Shown here one piece after another: positions 12,401 to 24,839 of a stretch of DNA of 64,000 nucleotides (positions are counted from its first letter, which is position 1; every line of letters begins with the position of its first letter). Both the position numbers and the translations under genes were made by a program. The notes below the pieces were generated by a model. That model was not told the origin of the DNA. It searched no databases and saw only the letters and a list, made by a program, of their open reading frames with translations. Source of the DNA: Notamacropus eugenii (taxonomy: Eukaryota > Chordata > Mammalia > Diprotodontia > Macropodidae). The stretch spans positions 512,616,224-512,680,223 of the forward strand of contig NC_092872.1 of assembly GCF_028372415.1 (NCBI RefSeq), in the 5' to 3' direction.

Positions 12401-14639
12401 TTCTTTCTTTCCAAGTTGTCTAAACCTAAAATGACAATAAACAATGTAAGAGTTATAAGATAGGGGCTGTTTAGCTTCCATATTTTATATCTAAAGCACT
12501 CCTCTGGGACATTCCACCCCTCATCTTACACCCACAGCCCTGAGAAATGAGTACACAAAGTTAGAGGTACTCTGTGGATCTGTGCTCCTAAAACTATACT
12601 TCACAAACTTCTGCCAATTGACAATTAGAGGATGTATCTCACTAAATACCAGGACATTTACTGAAATGCCATTGTTAGAAGAGTCATAGTAGATCATTTT
12701 CCTGAAAAACCTGGGGCACATTTTCCTATAAGTACATGTGGTGTTAGTGGAGAAAACGGAATACATAGAGGTCATAAGTAGGGAAGGGTATGTGTAGCCA
12801 AGCTGCATGCCAAGAGGGAAACACTGATACCTCTCCTGTGCTGCAGGAATTCAGATGTCTCTGCATTGTCTTGTCATTAGTGCTAGACTCTCTTCCACTA
12901 CTCCCTGTTAAAACTGGTCCATTGGAAAATGCCCTATACATCCAGTGATTACTGGTGGATATTTTGAAGTAGTTTCCACTGCTTCTAACTTCTGGCTCAG
13001 CTGAAATCCTCCATAAGGGTATTGATGTTGTTTTAGTCAGCTCCATGAGAAAGTGTGGGCACCCTTACACCAAGAGTAGCAGAAGCCTCCTCAGTTCTGC
13101 TTCCTTTGACTCTTGGCTCTAGAGCCTACCTTCTCCTGATCAGGAAATTACCAAGCTCTCTGTAAAAAAGGGCAGGGTAACAACAAATTAATGCCCTCAT
13201 ACTTAGTCTTTTCTTTCCAACAAGCTTTCTAGCATGAGACTGGGTCCATTCAATCGATGACCTCACTCATAGAGCTTGTGGCAACTATCCAAAACACTTC
13301 CCAAATATTTGCTTCTGTATGCCAGGTCATAAACCATTCATTGGTCATTTGTTCAAAAGTCACCCAACAGCTCTGGTGTACAGGATTCTCCAAAGTTTAA
13401 ACTCCCACATTTTTCCCATTTGATCATGTAAATGCACAGACAGAGAAAAGGTAAAAACAATTTATGCTCAGGAGGCCAGATCATTGTTTATGCTAAAGAC
13501 TCAATTAATTTCTGTTCGTTTCATTGGAAATATGATCACTCAAAATCTGAAAAACTTTTTCATTCCACATCTTTATTCCAGAAAATGAGCCATTCAAAAT
13601 CTGAAAAGAGCAAAGTCTGAAGAGGAATTTACCCTACATCCTTACACTTGTTACACAAAATCCTGAAAGTTTAGAAGTCTGATTGTAAAGCCTCTTGCTA
13701 TATTTCTGTGCTATTGTTTTGAGAAACAAAGCTACTCATCAAGCTTTAGATCTCATTCAGTTCAATGCTCTCTCTATTACTAGACCATGCAAGAGTCCCC
13801 AAATCTGATAACAAAAAATACTTAATTAAAACTTAAAACAATGTATATAGCAAGGGGGGGGTGATAGTAGCCTCAGGAAAAATTGGGGGGCATTGAATAA
13901 AAATAAGGGGGCAGTGGAAACATAAGGAAAGAAGAAAAGAAAATTGTGAAAACCCGTTTATACATGTTTGAGCTGTTGTGTAACAGAGTTAAAGTTATAG
14001 TGATTACATTATTTTCCAAATAAACACACAAAATCAGTTATAACTGATCGGTGGCCAAATCTGCTGACAAGTCTTACTAAACAAGTGTTGGCAGATGAGC
14101 ATGTCGTATATCCTCAGGAAGTCCAGCATGAATTGACAGGAATATGTGCATATAATGACTTGTTTATAATAGATACTTATATGGTTACATATGCAATATT
14201 GTGTCATAAAATTTCAATGGAGGAAAAATTTACAATGAATTGTTAAATTTAAATTTATATTTAATATTAAATAAATTTAATAAAATATTAAATTTAAAAT
14301 GCATCATTTAAAACATGTTTTATATTTTTTGAAATTATGTGAATTTCAAAAAAAAAAACCTTAAAGAGTTAAAGAAAACAAATTTCTGGAGGTGTGTTGC
14401 ATAATAATTTTTGAAAAGGAAGCAGTGAGCCAGATAAGTTTGGGGACTTCTGAGACCATGGAATGCATTCCTACACTGTTAAGAACCTTCAAACAGAGGG
14501 AAAGGATTGTGGGACAGGTGGGTCAGAAGAGAGGCAAAGTGACTAGATTATATGCCCTTTTGTATTTCTTTTGCCTGAGACATTCTCTCTATCATCTCTG
14601 ACTGTTGAAATCCTTTCCTTATTATTGTTAAAAAAAAAA

Positions 14640-14932
14640 AAAATTCTACCCATCCTTTAAATTCCATTCTTAAAGTAATCTCCTTCATGAAACTTTCTCT
14701 GATTTCCCTAACCAAATAGGACCTCTCACCTTCTTTTATAGTTTTTTGTTTGTATGTCTCTTGTGGTATTTATCAAAGTCTCACTTCTATCTTATATTCC
14801 ATAATCGTTTTATCTCCTCTAAAAGATTGTTAGCTTGGGGGGTAGGAGGAGGAGGTAAAGGGGGAAAGAAAGATAAGAAGGAAGAGAGGAGAGGGAAAGG
14901 AGAGGGAGGAGTAAAAAGAAGAGAGAGGTAAG
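14640..14932 (+). repeat. L2 fragment and purine-rich tract
   Basis: 'ccttcatgaaactttctctgatttcc' and 'ttgtatgtctcttgtggtattt' point to an L2 3' end (about 14640-14835). It runs into a GGA/GAA-rich tract at about 14836-14932. Confidence 0.55.
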
Positions 14933-15134
14933 GTGAAGCTGAGCTTTTTTCAAATTACTTACATTCTATTCAATTCACCATTTATTAAGCCGTGTTTAAG
15001 GCACTGACTCAAAACAGCACAGCCTCTTCCCTCAAGGAGTTTCTATTTTATGGCTGTTCTTTTGGGGACTTTATCGCTAGCTTATGTGACTTTGGGTGAG
15101 GCTCTTCACCTCCCTGTCCTCTGCTATAAAATGA

Positions 15135-16080
15135 ATAGTCAGTAAACATTTATGTAATACTTACTATGTGCCAAGCACTGTGTTATATTCTGGGTTCACA
15201 AAGGGGCAAAAGACAATCCCTGCCCTCCAGGAGCTTATAATCTAATGGGGAGACAATAAGCAAATAAATACATAAAAGCATGCTATATACAAGATAAACA
15301 GAAAACAATTAACAGAGGCGAAAGGCGTTAGAATTAGAAGATTGGAATTAGGCTCCTCATTATTCCCCCAACATTTTATGGTAGTTGGAGGAGAGGAAGG
15401 AGAGCATTCCAGGTATGAGGGAGAATGTCCAGAGCCAAGAGGTGATAGAGTATCTTATTCCTGGAAAGCCACAAGGCCAGTGTCATTGGACTGAAGAGTG
15501 TGTTGTGGGGCATATGGTGCAGATGGGACATATGGTGGAAAGCTTGGATGGGGGTAGGTTATGAAGGGCTTTGAATGCCAAACAAAGGATTTTGAATTTG
15601 ATCCTGGAGAGGACAGTGAGCAAGTGGACTATATTGATAGAGGGGTGACATAATCCAACCTGTGCTTTAGGAGAATCATTTTAGTGGCTGAATGGAGGAT
15701 GGATTGGAGTGGGGAGACTTGAAACAGGTAGGCTCACTTGGAGGCTATTGGGACAGTCCAAGCATGAAGTGAGAGGGCTTGCTCCAGTGTGATAACTGTA
15801 TTAGAAGAAAATAGGGAACTTATTTAAGAGATGTTGCAGAAGTGAAATCGACAGATCTCAGCAACAAATTGGATATGGGAAGTTGAAGACAGTGAGAAGT
15901 CTGGGATACACCTAGATTGTGTGTCTGCTGGACTGGGAGAATGGTGGAGTCCTCAACAGTAATAAGAAAGTTTTGAGAGGGACAGAGTTTAGAAGGAGAA
16001 ATGAGTTCAGTTTTGGACTTGTTGAGTTTAAGATGTGTACTGGACATCATATTGGACTTGAAGACCTCCAGTGTTTCTTC
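15135..16080 (+). repeat. Long interspersed repeat of unresolved family
   Basis: It begins 'cttactatgtgccaagcactgtg', continues 'ctggagaggacagtgagcaa', 'gaatcattttagtggctgaatgg', 'gaggctattgggacagtcc' and 'gttttggacttgttgagtttaag'. I recognise this text as a common repeat in marsupials and eutherians but cannot name it safely. Shorter pieces from its 5' end occur elsewhere in the window. Confidence 0.55.
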
Positions 16081-16789
16081 CAACTCTGATAGTATAGGAT
16101 GAAGTTATAAATGATTTTGAGCTCAAGATATTCTCAAAACAAACAAAATTTTAATTCATTTAATTGTTTACAAAATAAAAATAATATTTACAAAAATAAA
16201 AATAATCAGGATGTCAGACTTTAAGAATAAAGAAATTTATTAAATTCATAAAAGGACAGCATGGCAGAATGCCCAAGGCCTGAACATTCCTAGGTTAGAG
16301 AAACAGGTAGGGCATTGAGTTCAGAATGAAGACTGAACTTGATAACTTCCAGAAATCTGATAAGCAGATACAGTATATTTCCCTGCGAGTAAATACATCT
16401 CTCAGAGGTACAAAGTTGTTTGACAGTCACTCAGGAAGTAAAGAAGGACCAGTATTTGCTAAGAGGAAATGTGAATCACTAAGAGAAGAATTGAATGATT
16501 TCCAGACTAAGTACTGAGTCACATTTTAAGAGTTACAAATCATTTTTGTGCAATAAGTAAAACAAATATCTTATGGATAAGGAAACTGAGCTTCAGAAAG
16601 AGTAAGTGACTTTCCCACAGTCACTATGAGACCTCAGCTATAGAGTGCTTTGCTATATACCTCTCTAAAACATTCACCATAAGTTATTTCATGTAATGTC
16701 TATTATACCTATTTTTCTTTGGGTGAGAGCAAAGACAATATCTCTTGGTTGAGCTGAGTTATCTCATCCTCAGTGGGAGAGTTCCTTCC

Positions 16790-17400
16790 CTCTCTATTGT
16801 CTGGAAAACCTGGACAATCTACCAGTACCATGCCAGAAAACTGAACAACATCCATTTAAATTGTCTTGGGAAAATTCTGAAGATCACTTAGAAAGATAGG
16901 GCATACAGTGAGGTCCTTTCTGGAACTGAACTATCAAGCATTCAAACTCTACTGCAAAGATGGGCCAGTTATATAGCCCAAATGCCAAACATGCATTTAC
17001 CTAAAGGACTATTTTATGAAGAATTCATACAAGGCAATTGCTCACATGGAGTAAGAAGAATTAATACAAAGACACTCTCAAGATCTCTCTAAAGAACTTT
17101 AGTATCTATTGTGAGATGTGGGAGATGCTGGCACAGCACTGTCCATCATGTGCCCATATCAAAGAAGGTACTGCGGTCTATGAGCAAAGCAGAAGTGCAG
17201 TAGATAAAAAGAAATGTGAGATGGGCAAATTGAGAGATATTTCCATTCCAAGTGTTCATGTTGACTATTTGTGCCCAACTTGTGGTAGAGCCTTCCAAGC
17301 TCATGTTGGTTTGATTAGTCATAGTTGGAGATACACTGTACATTGACCCCAACATTGTGATGTCATTTTGGTTCTCTGCAAGTATGAAGGATAACAGCAT
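16790..17400 (+). mobile_element. RTE-like LINE, 3' end, copy A
   Basis: This is the 3' end of a non-LTR retrotransposon. Translated in pieces it gives ENLDNLPVPCQKTEQ-type text after the 'CETWT.Y' region and then a readable C-terminus (17116-17346) with QSRSAVDKKKCEMGK and LCPTCGRAFQAHVGLISH, a C2H2-like zinc finger. It is homologous to 23700-24715 (+) and 56570-57255 (-). The frame is interrupted several times, so it is inactive. Assignment to RTE is from general resemblance. Confidence 0.65.
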
Positions 17401-17884
17401 CTGGAATACATTCTCCTAGTGTATCTTCTCTGATTTCTGTTTTGCTATCATTTGGTTAAATGGGTTTATTTGCTTTTTACTATGCATATTCTCTGTGGAA
17501 TAAATATTAGGTGGGAAAGAGTTCAAGCCTTGGAAATAGAGCTTGAAGTTCTCCTTCCCCTAAACAAATAATAAAGTGATCAGAATTTAACTTGAACCTG
17601 ATCATGTCCCCTAGACTAACAATATATCTAAGGGACTGACATGATTCCAGCCTGGGGCTCCCTTTCTCTGAGGAGAACAGAGCAATCTTTGCCCCCATAC
17701 TCCTGCTTTTCCTCCTGACAGGAATTAAAGTCTCTCTTGAAAAAGGAAGAAGAAGAAACTAGAAATGTTTATTCTGCCTCCTTTCTAACCATCCAATGAC
17801 AGTTATTTCCTCAGGTGGACCTCTTTTTTTAGAGAAAGACACATGGGCTCTTTCCCTACACCTATCAATCCAGTGGTATATTAA

Positions 17885-18415
17885 ATTAGCTGGCATTTAT
17901 ATAGCCCTTTAATGTTGGCAGAATACTTTATAATTATTATTTCATTTGAGATTCACAACAACCCTGTGGGGTGGACATTACAGGTATTATTGCCCCCTTT
18001 TTACAGATGAGAAAACTGAGGTTCAGAGAGGTAAAGTGACTTAGTCATGATCATATAACTAGTAAGTACAAAAGAGATTGATTTGAATTCAGAGTTTTCT
18101 GATTACAAATTCAACAGTCTATAGTCACCATACCACACTGAACTGGAAATCAAAGGAATCACTTTAACAAAGCAGTTAAGAAAAGTAATCAAGCTAAATA
18201 GTATAGAAGAGACTAAGTATTTACGTAGTGCCTACTAATATGTCAAGCACTTTTACAGATATTACTTCATTTGATATTCACAACAACACTGTGAGATAGG
18301 GGCAAATATCCCCATTTCATACAGTTGGTAAGAAAGTGACTGAGACCAGATTTAAACTCAGGTCTTCCTGACTCCAGACCCAGCATTGTATTCATTGTAC
18401 CACCTAGCTGCCAGT
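17885..18415 (-). repeat. Two reversed CORE-SINEs
   Basis: About 17885-18140 and 18200-18415 both show 'catttgag/atattcacaacaac...gtgagatagg' and end near 'caccacactg' or 'taccacctagctgcc'. The following 18415-19550 has no feature I can name. Confidence 0.65.
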
Positions 18416-19549
18416 GGGAAAAAAAAGTCAAGAGATGTTTTTGTTTTGTTTTTTTCTGAATTAGAACTTGAATTACTTGCTACACCTTGTATGCCATGCA
18501 AGTTACCTTGTATGTTATGGAAACTTAATAAGTGTTTGTTGAATTGGACTGAATTTCAAATAAGAACGTATTGTATGTTCCAAATTTGAATTGTTTTAAG
18601 ACCACACATATTGAGAATATAAGAACTTTCCTGTTAAAAAAACAACCACTTTTGCGGTTGAGGTACAAAGATTAAATTAGAGAAATCATTGGAAACTTAG
18701 AGAAAATCACTTTTTCAATGGCAAAGGCAATCTTTAACTCTTGATATTTGAGGAGGCAGTATGTACTCACCCAAGCACGCAAGATCCCAATTACATATCC
18801 TACCAATGTACACTAAGATTGAATTCAGGCTAATTATCTTCTAGTTGTAAAACACCATTATTTAATATTGCACAAGAATCAGAGTTTAGTAGGTTGCATA
18901 GCTTCACTCAAGTCAGTGGAAAAATCAGGTAATAAAATGTAGATAATGTCTGCTATCTGAAATGTACAACACTAAAAGACAATTTGAAATATTCTGTGAA
19001 CTGAAAAAAAGATTTTTTTTTTTGCAGGGTAAAAGGATTGTTGGGTAAACACTCTATCACTCTAGTATAGATTATTGAAGCTCAGTTTGCTATCTACCTA
19101 TTTTTGTATCTCTGTATATGCATTCTCATTCTGTCCAAGTTCACACTGAAAGTAGCCAGGTGCTTTCCTATAGGTATGCCTTAGTTGCCAATATCATATC
19201 AAGATGTGTTCTTGTTGATTCATAGACCTGCTCTGGCAAAATACTATCAAAGACCAATAAAACTTAAAAGTCATCAGCCATAATATGAAGAGAAAGATCA
19301 GATTGTTTACATACAGTAGGCAAACAGAATGTTCTTTGAGCTCAAGGTTGTTGGGATAATTCTAAGGTGGAATTTCCCCAAGTTTTAGACTGTAGAGAAA
19401 GTGGTACAAGGCATAGCAGATGTTTGGATTGTAAGATCATCTTTACCCCAAATGTTTGAATCAGCCTAAACGTCTTCTTTCAAGTAGACTTTCTCTGGCA
19501 GTTAAACAGAATTAGGTCTTCAGTGCAGGGGAAAAAATGTCACTTTGAA

Positions 19550-20545
19550 ATTAGAAACAGCATGTTGGTAGAGCTGTGAATTGGTCCAACCATTCTGGAA
19601 AGCAATTTGTAATTAATCTTAGAATGACTAAAATGTCCCTACTCTTTGATCCAAAGATTCTACTGTTAAGAGTATACCCCAAGGCGGTCAAAGGCAGAAA
19701 AACACTTTCACACATACCAAAATGTTTTTAGCACCAATTTTGTGGTTAGTGAAGAAATGCTAACAAAGTGTATGTGTATACATATGTATATTTATATGTA
19801 TTTATAGATACATAGATGGATAGATATAGATATATGTTCATCAATTGAGGAATGCCTAAACAAATTGAGGTACATGTACATTATGAAATATTATTATTGT
19901 TCAGTTGTTTTCAGTTACGTCCAATTCTTCACGACCCCATTTTGAGATTTTCCTGGAAAAGATACTAGAGTGGTTTGCTTCAGCAGTTCATTTTACACAT
20001 GAAAAAAACTAAGGCAATAGGGTTAAGTGACTTGCTCAGGGTCACATAGCCAGCAACTGTCTGAAGTCAGATTTGAACTCAAGAAGATGAGTCTTCCATG
20101 CAGGACACTCTATTCACTGCATCAACCAGTTGCCCCACTTGGAATATTGTTGTGCTGTAAGAAATGATAAATGTGAAAAATTCAAAGAAATAGGGGAAGA
20201 GTTATATAAACTGATGAAGACAGAAGGAAATAGAACCAGGATAACAGCATATGTGATGGCTATTAAATAGAAAGAACAGTAACAATGAAAATGAAAAATA
20301 CATAATTATAATAACCAATATTAACCCTGGAGAAAAGTTGAGAAAATGTACTCCCTCTTTTTGCAGAGGAGAGAAAGTACAAGAATGGAATATTTCCCAT
20401 GCTGTCAGACACAATCAATATGTTGGTTAGTTTTTCCAAGTTATGTTTTTCCTCTGAATCTTTGCTCTAAAAGATAGCTCACTGGGTAGGAAAGGGGGAA
20501 GACCTGTAAAGAAGTGATATAAAAAGAAAATGTATCAACAAAAAT
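19550..20545 (+). mobile_element. L1-type LINE 3' end with a nested SINE
   Basis: The text 'ggtccaaccattctggaaagcaatttg', 'catcaattgaggaatgcctaaacaaattgagg', 'attgttgtgctgtaagaaatgat' and 'gaaccaggataacagcat' is that of a marsupial L1 3' end, without the ORF2 stop in readable form. It is split by a SINE at 19893-20136, so it predates that SINE. It ends just before the RPL23A retrocopy. Confidence 0.65.
19893..20136 (-). mobile_element. Marsupial tRNA-headed SINE nested in an L1 end
   Basis: Reversed copy: 'cgaccccattttgagattttcctgg', 'gggttaagtgacttgctcagggtcacatag', 'ccagttgcccc'. The L1 text resumes directly after it, and 'gaaatatta'/'ggaatattg' at the ends may be a diverged target duplication. 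Confidence 0.7.
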
Positions 20546-20565
20546 AGGATGCTTTATTTTTTTTT

Positions 20566-20581
20566 AGAAAAACAGAAACTG
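20566..20581 (+). repeat. Target-site duplication, left copy, of the RPL23A retrocopy
   Basis: AGAAAAACAGAAACTG matches 21113-21128 exactly. The junction TT|AGAAAA resembles the L1 endonuclease site TT|AAAA. Confidence 0.9.
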
Positions 20582-21112
<531 letters not shown>

Positions 21113-21128
21113 AGAAAAACAGAAACTG
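21113..21128 (+). repeat. Target-site duplication, right copy, of the RPL23A retrocopy
   Basis: This is the exact 16-bp match to 20566-20581, directly after the poly(A)-derived tail of the pseudogene. Confidence 0.9.
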
Positions 21129-21302
21129 TATAAAGCCCTTTAGAAAGGATAGAGTATGGGAATTAAAGTTATTATGACCTGTGTTCAAATCTATCCTCCG
21201 ATATTTACTACTCATATGGCAAATAACATAATCTCTAAACATCTCAATCAACTCTCAAGAATTTGTTGCTAAGATATAGATGTATCTGACAAAAATCAAA
21301 GA

Positions 21303-22190
21303 TTCTTTGCATATTGTAGTAAGCTCTCAAACTGTAATGATAAGATAAGGCTTTGTGAAAAGCAATTTTTGTAAAGGCCCTAAATCATTCTTGAATAGAG
21401 AAATGCAAATTGAAACAATTTTGAGCTACCACCATACACCTATCAGATTGACTAATATGACAGAAAAGGAAAATGACAAATATTGGAGGGGATATGGGAT
21501 AATTAACATTACTATCTGTGAAATTGTAAACTGATTCAACCATTCTTGAGAGCAGTTTGGAACTGTGCCCAAAGGGTGATAAAACCATGCATACCCTTTG
21601 ACCAAGCAATGGCACACTGTCAGTATCCCAAAGAGACAAAAAACAAAAAGGAAAAGGGCCTACATGCACAAAAACATTTATGGAGTTCTTTTAGTGGTGG
21701 CAAAGAATTGGAAATTAAGGGGAGGTCCACAGTCTTAGAAAAACTTGGAAAGACTTATATGAACTGATGCAAAGTGAAAAGAGCAGAACCAGAACATTGT
21801 ACACAGTAACAGCTATATTGTATCATGATCTAATGTGAATAACTTAGCTGTTCTTAGAAATACAATGATCCAAGACAATTTTGAAGGACTTAATGATGAA
21901 AAGTACTGTACATCTCTAGAGAAAGAACTGGTGGAGCCTAAATGCAGATTGAAGATAATTTTTCTTTATCTTTCTTGGGGATTTTTTGAATGTGTTTTCT
22001 TTCACAGCATGACTTACAATGGCAATATGTTTTTCATTACTACAAATGTATAAACTATATCAAATTACTTGCCTTCTCAATGATGGGGGAAGAAGGGAGG
22101 AGAATAATCTATAACTCAAAATTTGAAAAAAATAATGATAAAATTGTTTTTACATGTAATTGGAGAAAAATTAAAATTATATAACAAAAG
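21303..22190 (+). mobile_element. L1-type LINE 3' end (copy 1)
   Basis: From about 21380 the sequence follows the marsupial L1 3' end: 'tagagaaatgcaaattgaaac', 'cctatcagattgactaatatgac', 'catgcataccctttgaccaagca', 'gaaccagaacattgtacacag', 'aatgatccaagacaattttgaagg' and the final 'ttacatgtaattggagaaaaatt'. An internal region corresponding to the 'tcaattggggaatggctgaac' segment is missing. Bases 21303-21380 are also present in the second copy at 22331. Confidence 0.7.
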
Positions 22191-22235
22191 CATTTTTGTA
22201 TAGTTGGACTTTTGTTTTCTTCTTAATATTCACAG

Positions 22236-22735
22236 ATCTAGAACTGGAAAAAGTCTTGATGGTCATCTAGTTCAATCCCTTTTTTGAGAGAAGAGAAACC
22301 GAGGCTCAGAGATGTGAAATTACCTGGCCAGTTCTTTGCATGTTGTAGTAAGCTCTCAAATTATAACAATAAGATGAGGCTTTATAAAAAGCAATTTTTG
22401 TAAAGGTCCTAAATCATTCTTGAATAGAGAAATGCAAATTGAAACAATTTTGAGCTACCACAACACACCTATCAGATTGGCTAATATGACAGAAAAGGAA
22501 AATAAAAATATTGGATAGGATGTGGGATAGTTAAAACATTACTATTGGTGAAACTGTAAACTGATTCAACCATTCTGGAGAGCAATTTGGAAATGTGCCC
22601 AAAGGGTGATAAAAACATGCATACCCTTTGACCAAGGTTATAACTTATAACCAAGGTTATATGTGACAGATCTGAGATTTAATGACAAGTCCTCTAACTT
22701 CAGAACCAACACTCTTCCTATCATAGAAAATTAAT
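22236..22735 (-). repeat. Reversed SINE split by an L1-derived segment
   Basis: A reversed SINE starts 'cacagatctagaactggaaaaag' (22236) and breaks off after 'attacctggcca' (22330). It resumes at about 22651 with 'ccaaggttatatgtgacagatctgag'. The intruding 22331-22640 is a near-copy of 21303-21610. Confidence 0.65.
22331..22640 (+). repeat. Second copy of the 21303-21610 segment
   Basis: It runs parallel to 21303-21610 from 'ttctttgca-attgtagtaagctctcaaa' to 'accctttgaccaag', at roughly 90% identity by eye, in the same orientation and about 1.03 kb away. It includes about 80 bp upstream of the recognisable L1 text, which suggests a local copy and not an independent L1 insertion. Confidence 0.75.
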
Positions 22736-23194
22736 ACTCTGCCAGTAAAAATTTTTTCCTATTTAATTGTCAGGTCATTTGACAGGTCAATTAAGTATCT
22801 GATTCATAAGTGTATATTTCTCTCAACTACTCTCTACATTTTTATTTAATAAATATGATCATATATGTAAAAACACTTAGTCACCCTGAGTGCCACATAA
22901 ATGAGTTACAATGGAGAGTGGGGAGGAATCTGTTCCATCATCCAGTAGGTATTTCTTTTATCAATCTTGGTCCTGGGGACACTTTGACTTCGGCTACTTT
23001 GATAATTTTATTTTCTAAGAAGGTAGATTTCATCTGAACAATGTACATCTTCCTTGTATAGCTTTCTACTTCTGCACAGTATGTAAAAAAATCCTTTCTG
23101 CACATGCTAGTCTCCTCATCTTCATCATTATCATCGTCATCATCATAATCATCACCTCAGACTCATTCTTGTCATTCTCAATATCTTTCTGAAA

Positions 23195-23670
23195 CTCATC
23201 ATTTCATTGATATAGCACTTTGAGATTTGCAAATTGTTTTATACATTATTTCATTTTATCTTCACAACAATCCTTTGAGAAAATTAATATTATTAGCCTC
23301 ATTTTCAGTGAGTCTAGGAAGTAAAATTACTTACCCATGGTTACACATCCTGTTTTAGGCAAAATTCAGATTCAGATTGTCCTGATTTCAAGTCCACTAT
23401 CCATTTTGCTACCTACCAGGACCAGGAAGATAAAAGTAATAATAAAAATAGCTCACTTTATATACTACTTTCAGCCTTATAAAACATTTTCCTTACAACA
23501 ACCTGTAAAGCAATCAGTTAAACAGTTATTATCCTCATTTTACAGATGAAGGTCTTGAGGCTCAAAGAGTTAGGTAACTTACTCAGGATTACATAATTAC
23601 TTCTTGTGGGATTCAAATTCAAGTCTTCCTCGACTCCAGCTCCAGCATTCTTTTCACTATACCTTGCTAT
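23195..23670 (-). repeat. Two reversed CORE-SINEs
   Basis: About 23195-23425 and 23440-23670 each show the 'atcttcacaacaatcc'/'ccttacaacaacctgtaaag' and 'tttacagatgaaggtcttgaggctc' pattern. An (ATC)n-like tract lies at 23120-23160. Confidence 0.6.
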
Positions 23671-23699
23671 AACAAATACTGCCCTTAACCTTTTCAAGT

Positions 23700-24715
23700 T
23701 GAAAAATTCTAGACCAAAGTGTTGGTGCATGATTTTCTGTTTGAAGATGATTGTGCACTCAGCCTTTGAAGCGGAGATGCAACAGAGTATGGATCAATTC
23801 TCTGCTACTTGTGCTAATTTTGACCTAACAGTTAGCACCAAGAAAACACAGGTGCTCCATCAGCCATCACAATACCATCCATATGTGGAACCATCCACTA
23901 CAGCAAATGAAGAAGTTTTGAATGCTGTAAATAAGTTAACTTACCTTGGTAACGTACTTTCCAGAGATGTACACATTGATAATAGAGTAGAAACAGGCAT
24001 TGCCAGAGCCAGCTCAGTGTTTGGGAGACCCCAAAGGAAAGTATGGGACAGAAGATTGCCTACCAGACTGATGGTCTACTGAGTGGTTGTGTTGACCTCA
24101 TTGTTGTATGCCTGTGAAACCTGGACAGTATATCAGTGCCATGCCAGGAAACTGACTCATTTCTATTTGAATTGTCTTAGGAAAATTCTGAAGATCACTT
24201 GGCAGGATAAAGTACCAAAAATTGAGGTCCTTGCTCAAACTAAACTGCCAAGCATTGAAACTCTGCTTCAGAGAGCACAACTCCAATGAGCTAGTCACAT
24301 TGTTGAAATGCAAAACATGCCCAAAAAATGATTTTATGGAAAGCTCATACAGAGCAAGAGTTCACATGGTAGTCAGAAGAAGTGATACAGAGACACTCTC
24401 AGGGTCTCTCCTAAGAACTTTGGAATTGATTTTGTGACATGAGAGAAGCTGGCACAAAATGACTCAGCATGGTGTGCCCACATCAAAGAAGGTGTTGTGC
24501 TCTATGAGCAAAGCAGAATTGAGACAGTTCAAAGGAAATACAGGATGTGAAAATTTGGAGTAACCACCCCAAATGTTCACACAGACTATATGTGCCTGAC
24601 CTATGAGCTTGTATTAGTCTGATTACACAATCAGACACATTGAAACTTGACTCTAGCATAGTCATGTCATTTTGGTCCTCTTCGAGAATGAAGGACAACA
24701 ACCAACCAACCAACT
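23700..24715 (+). mobile_element. RTE-like LINE, 3' half, copy B (longest)
   Basis: The copy encodes the end of a reverse transcriptase-type ORF: FDLTVSTKKTQVLHQPS (the 'thumb-side' region), LTYLGNVLSRDVHIDNRVET, RKVWDRRLPTRLMVY, then VVLTSLLYACETWTVYQCHA, NCLRKILKITWQDKVPKIEV and IEVLAQTKLPSIETLL. Two long readings (23606-24082 and 24083-24289) are contiguous in frame, separated by a TGA stop at 24080-24082. Further frame breaks follow, so it is a dead copy. It lies 3' of two SINEs and ends with 'gaatgaaggacaacaaccaacc'. Confidence 0.75.
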
Positions 24716-24839
24716 ACTGGTAATTTCTCTTGGTTTTCTTATTTCCTTCCCCGGCAATTTTTTTTGACAATTTCTCAACTCTTTTGTTCTTCCCAAGAAA
24801 ATAAAGGGTGTACTGTTGTCAATTAAATCTTCCCAGAAT

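Noticed and set aside
17116-17346. A zinc-finger host gene (CPTCGR motif)
   Set aside because: It is the C-terminus of RTE-like copy A, also present at 56570-57255.
23606-24289. A host gene with reverse transcriptase-like domains
   Set aside because: The same sequence recurs twice elsewhere in the window in broken form and is a LINE fragment.
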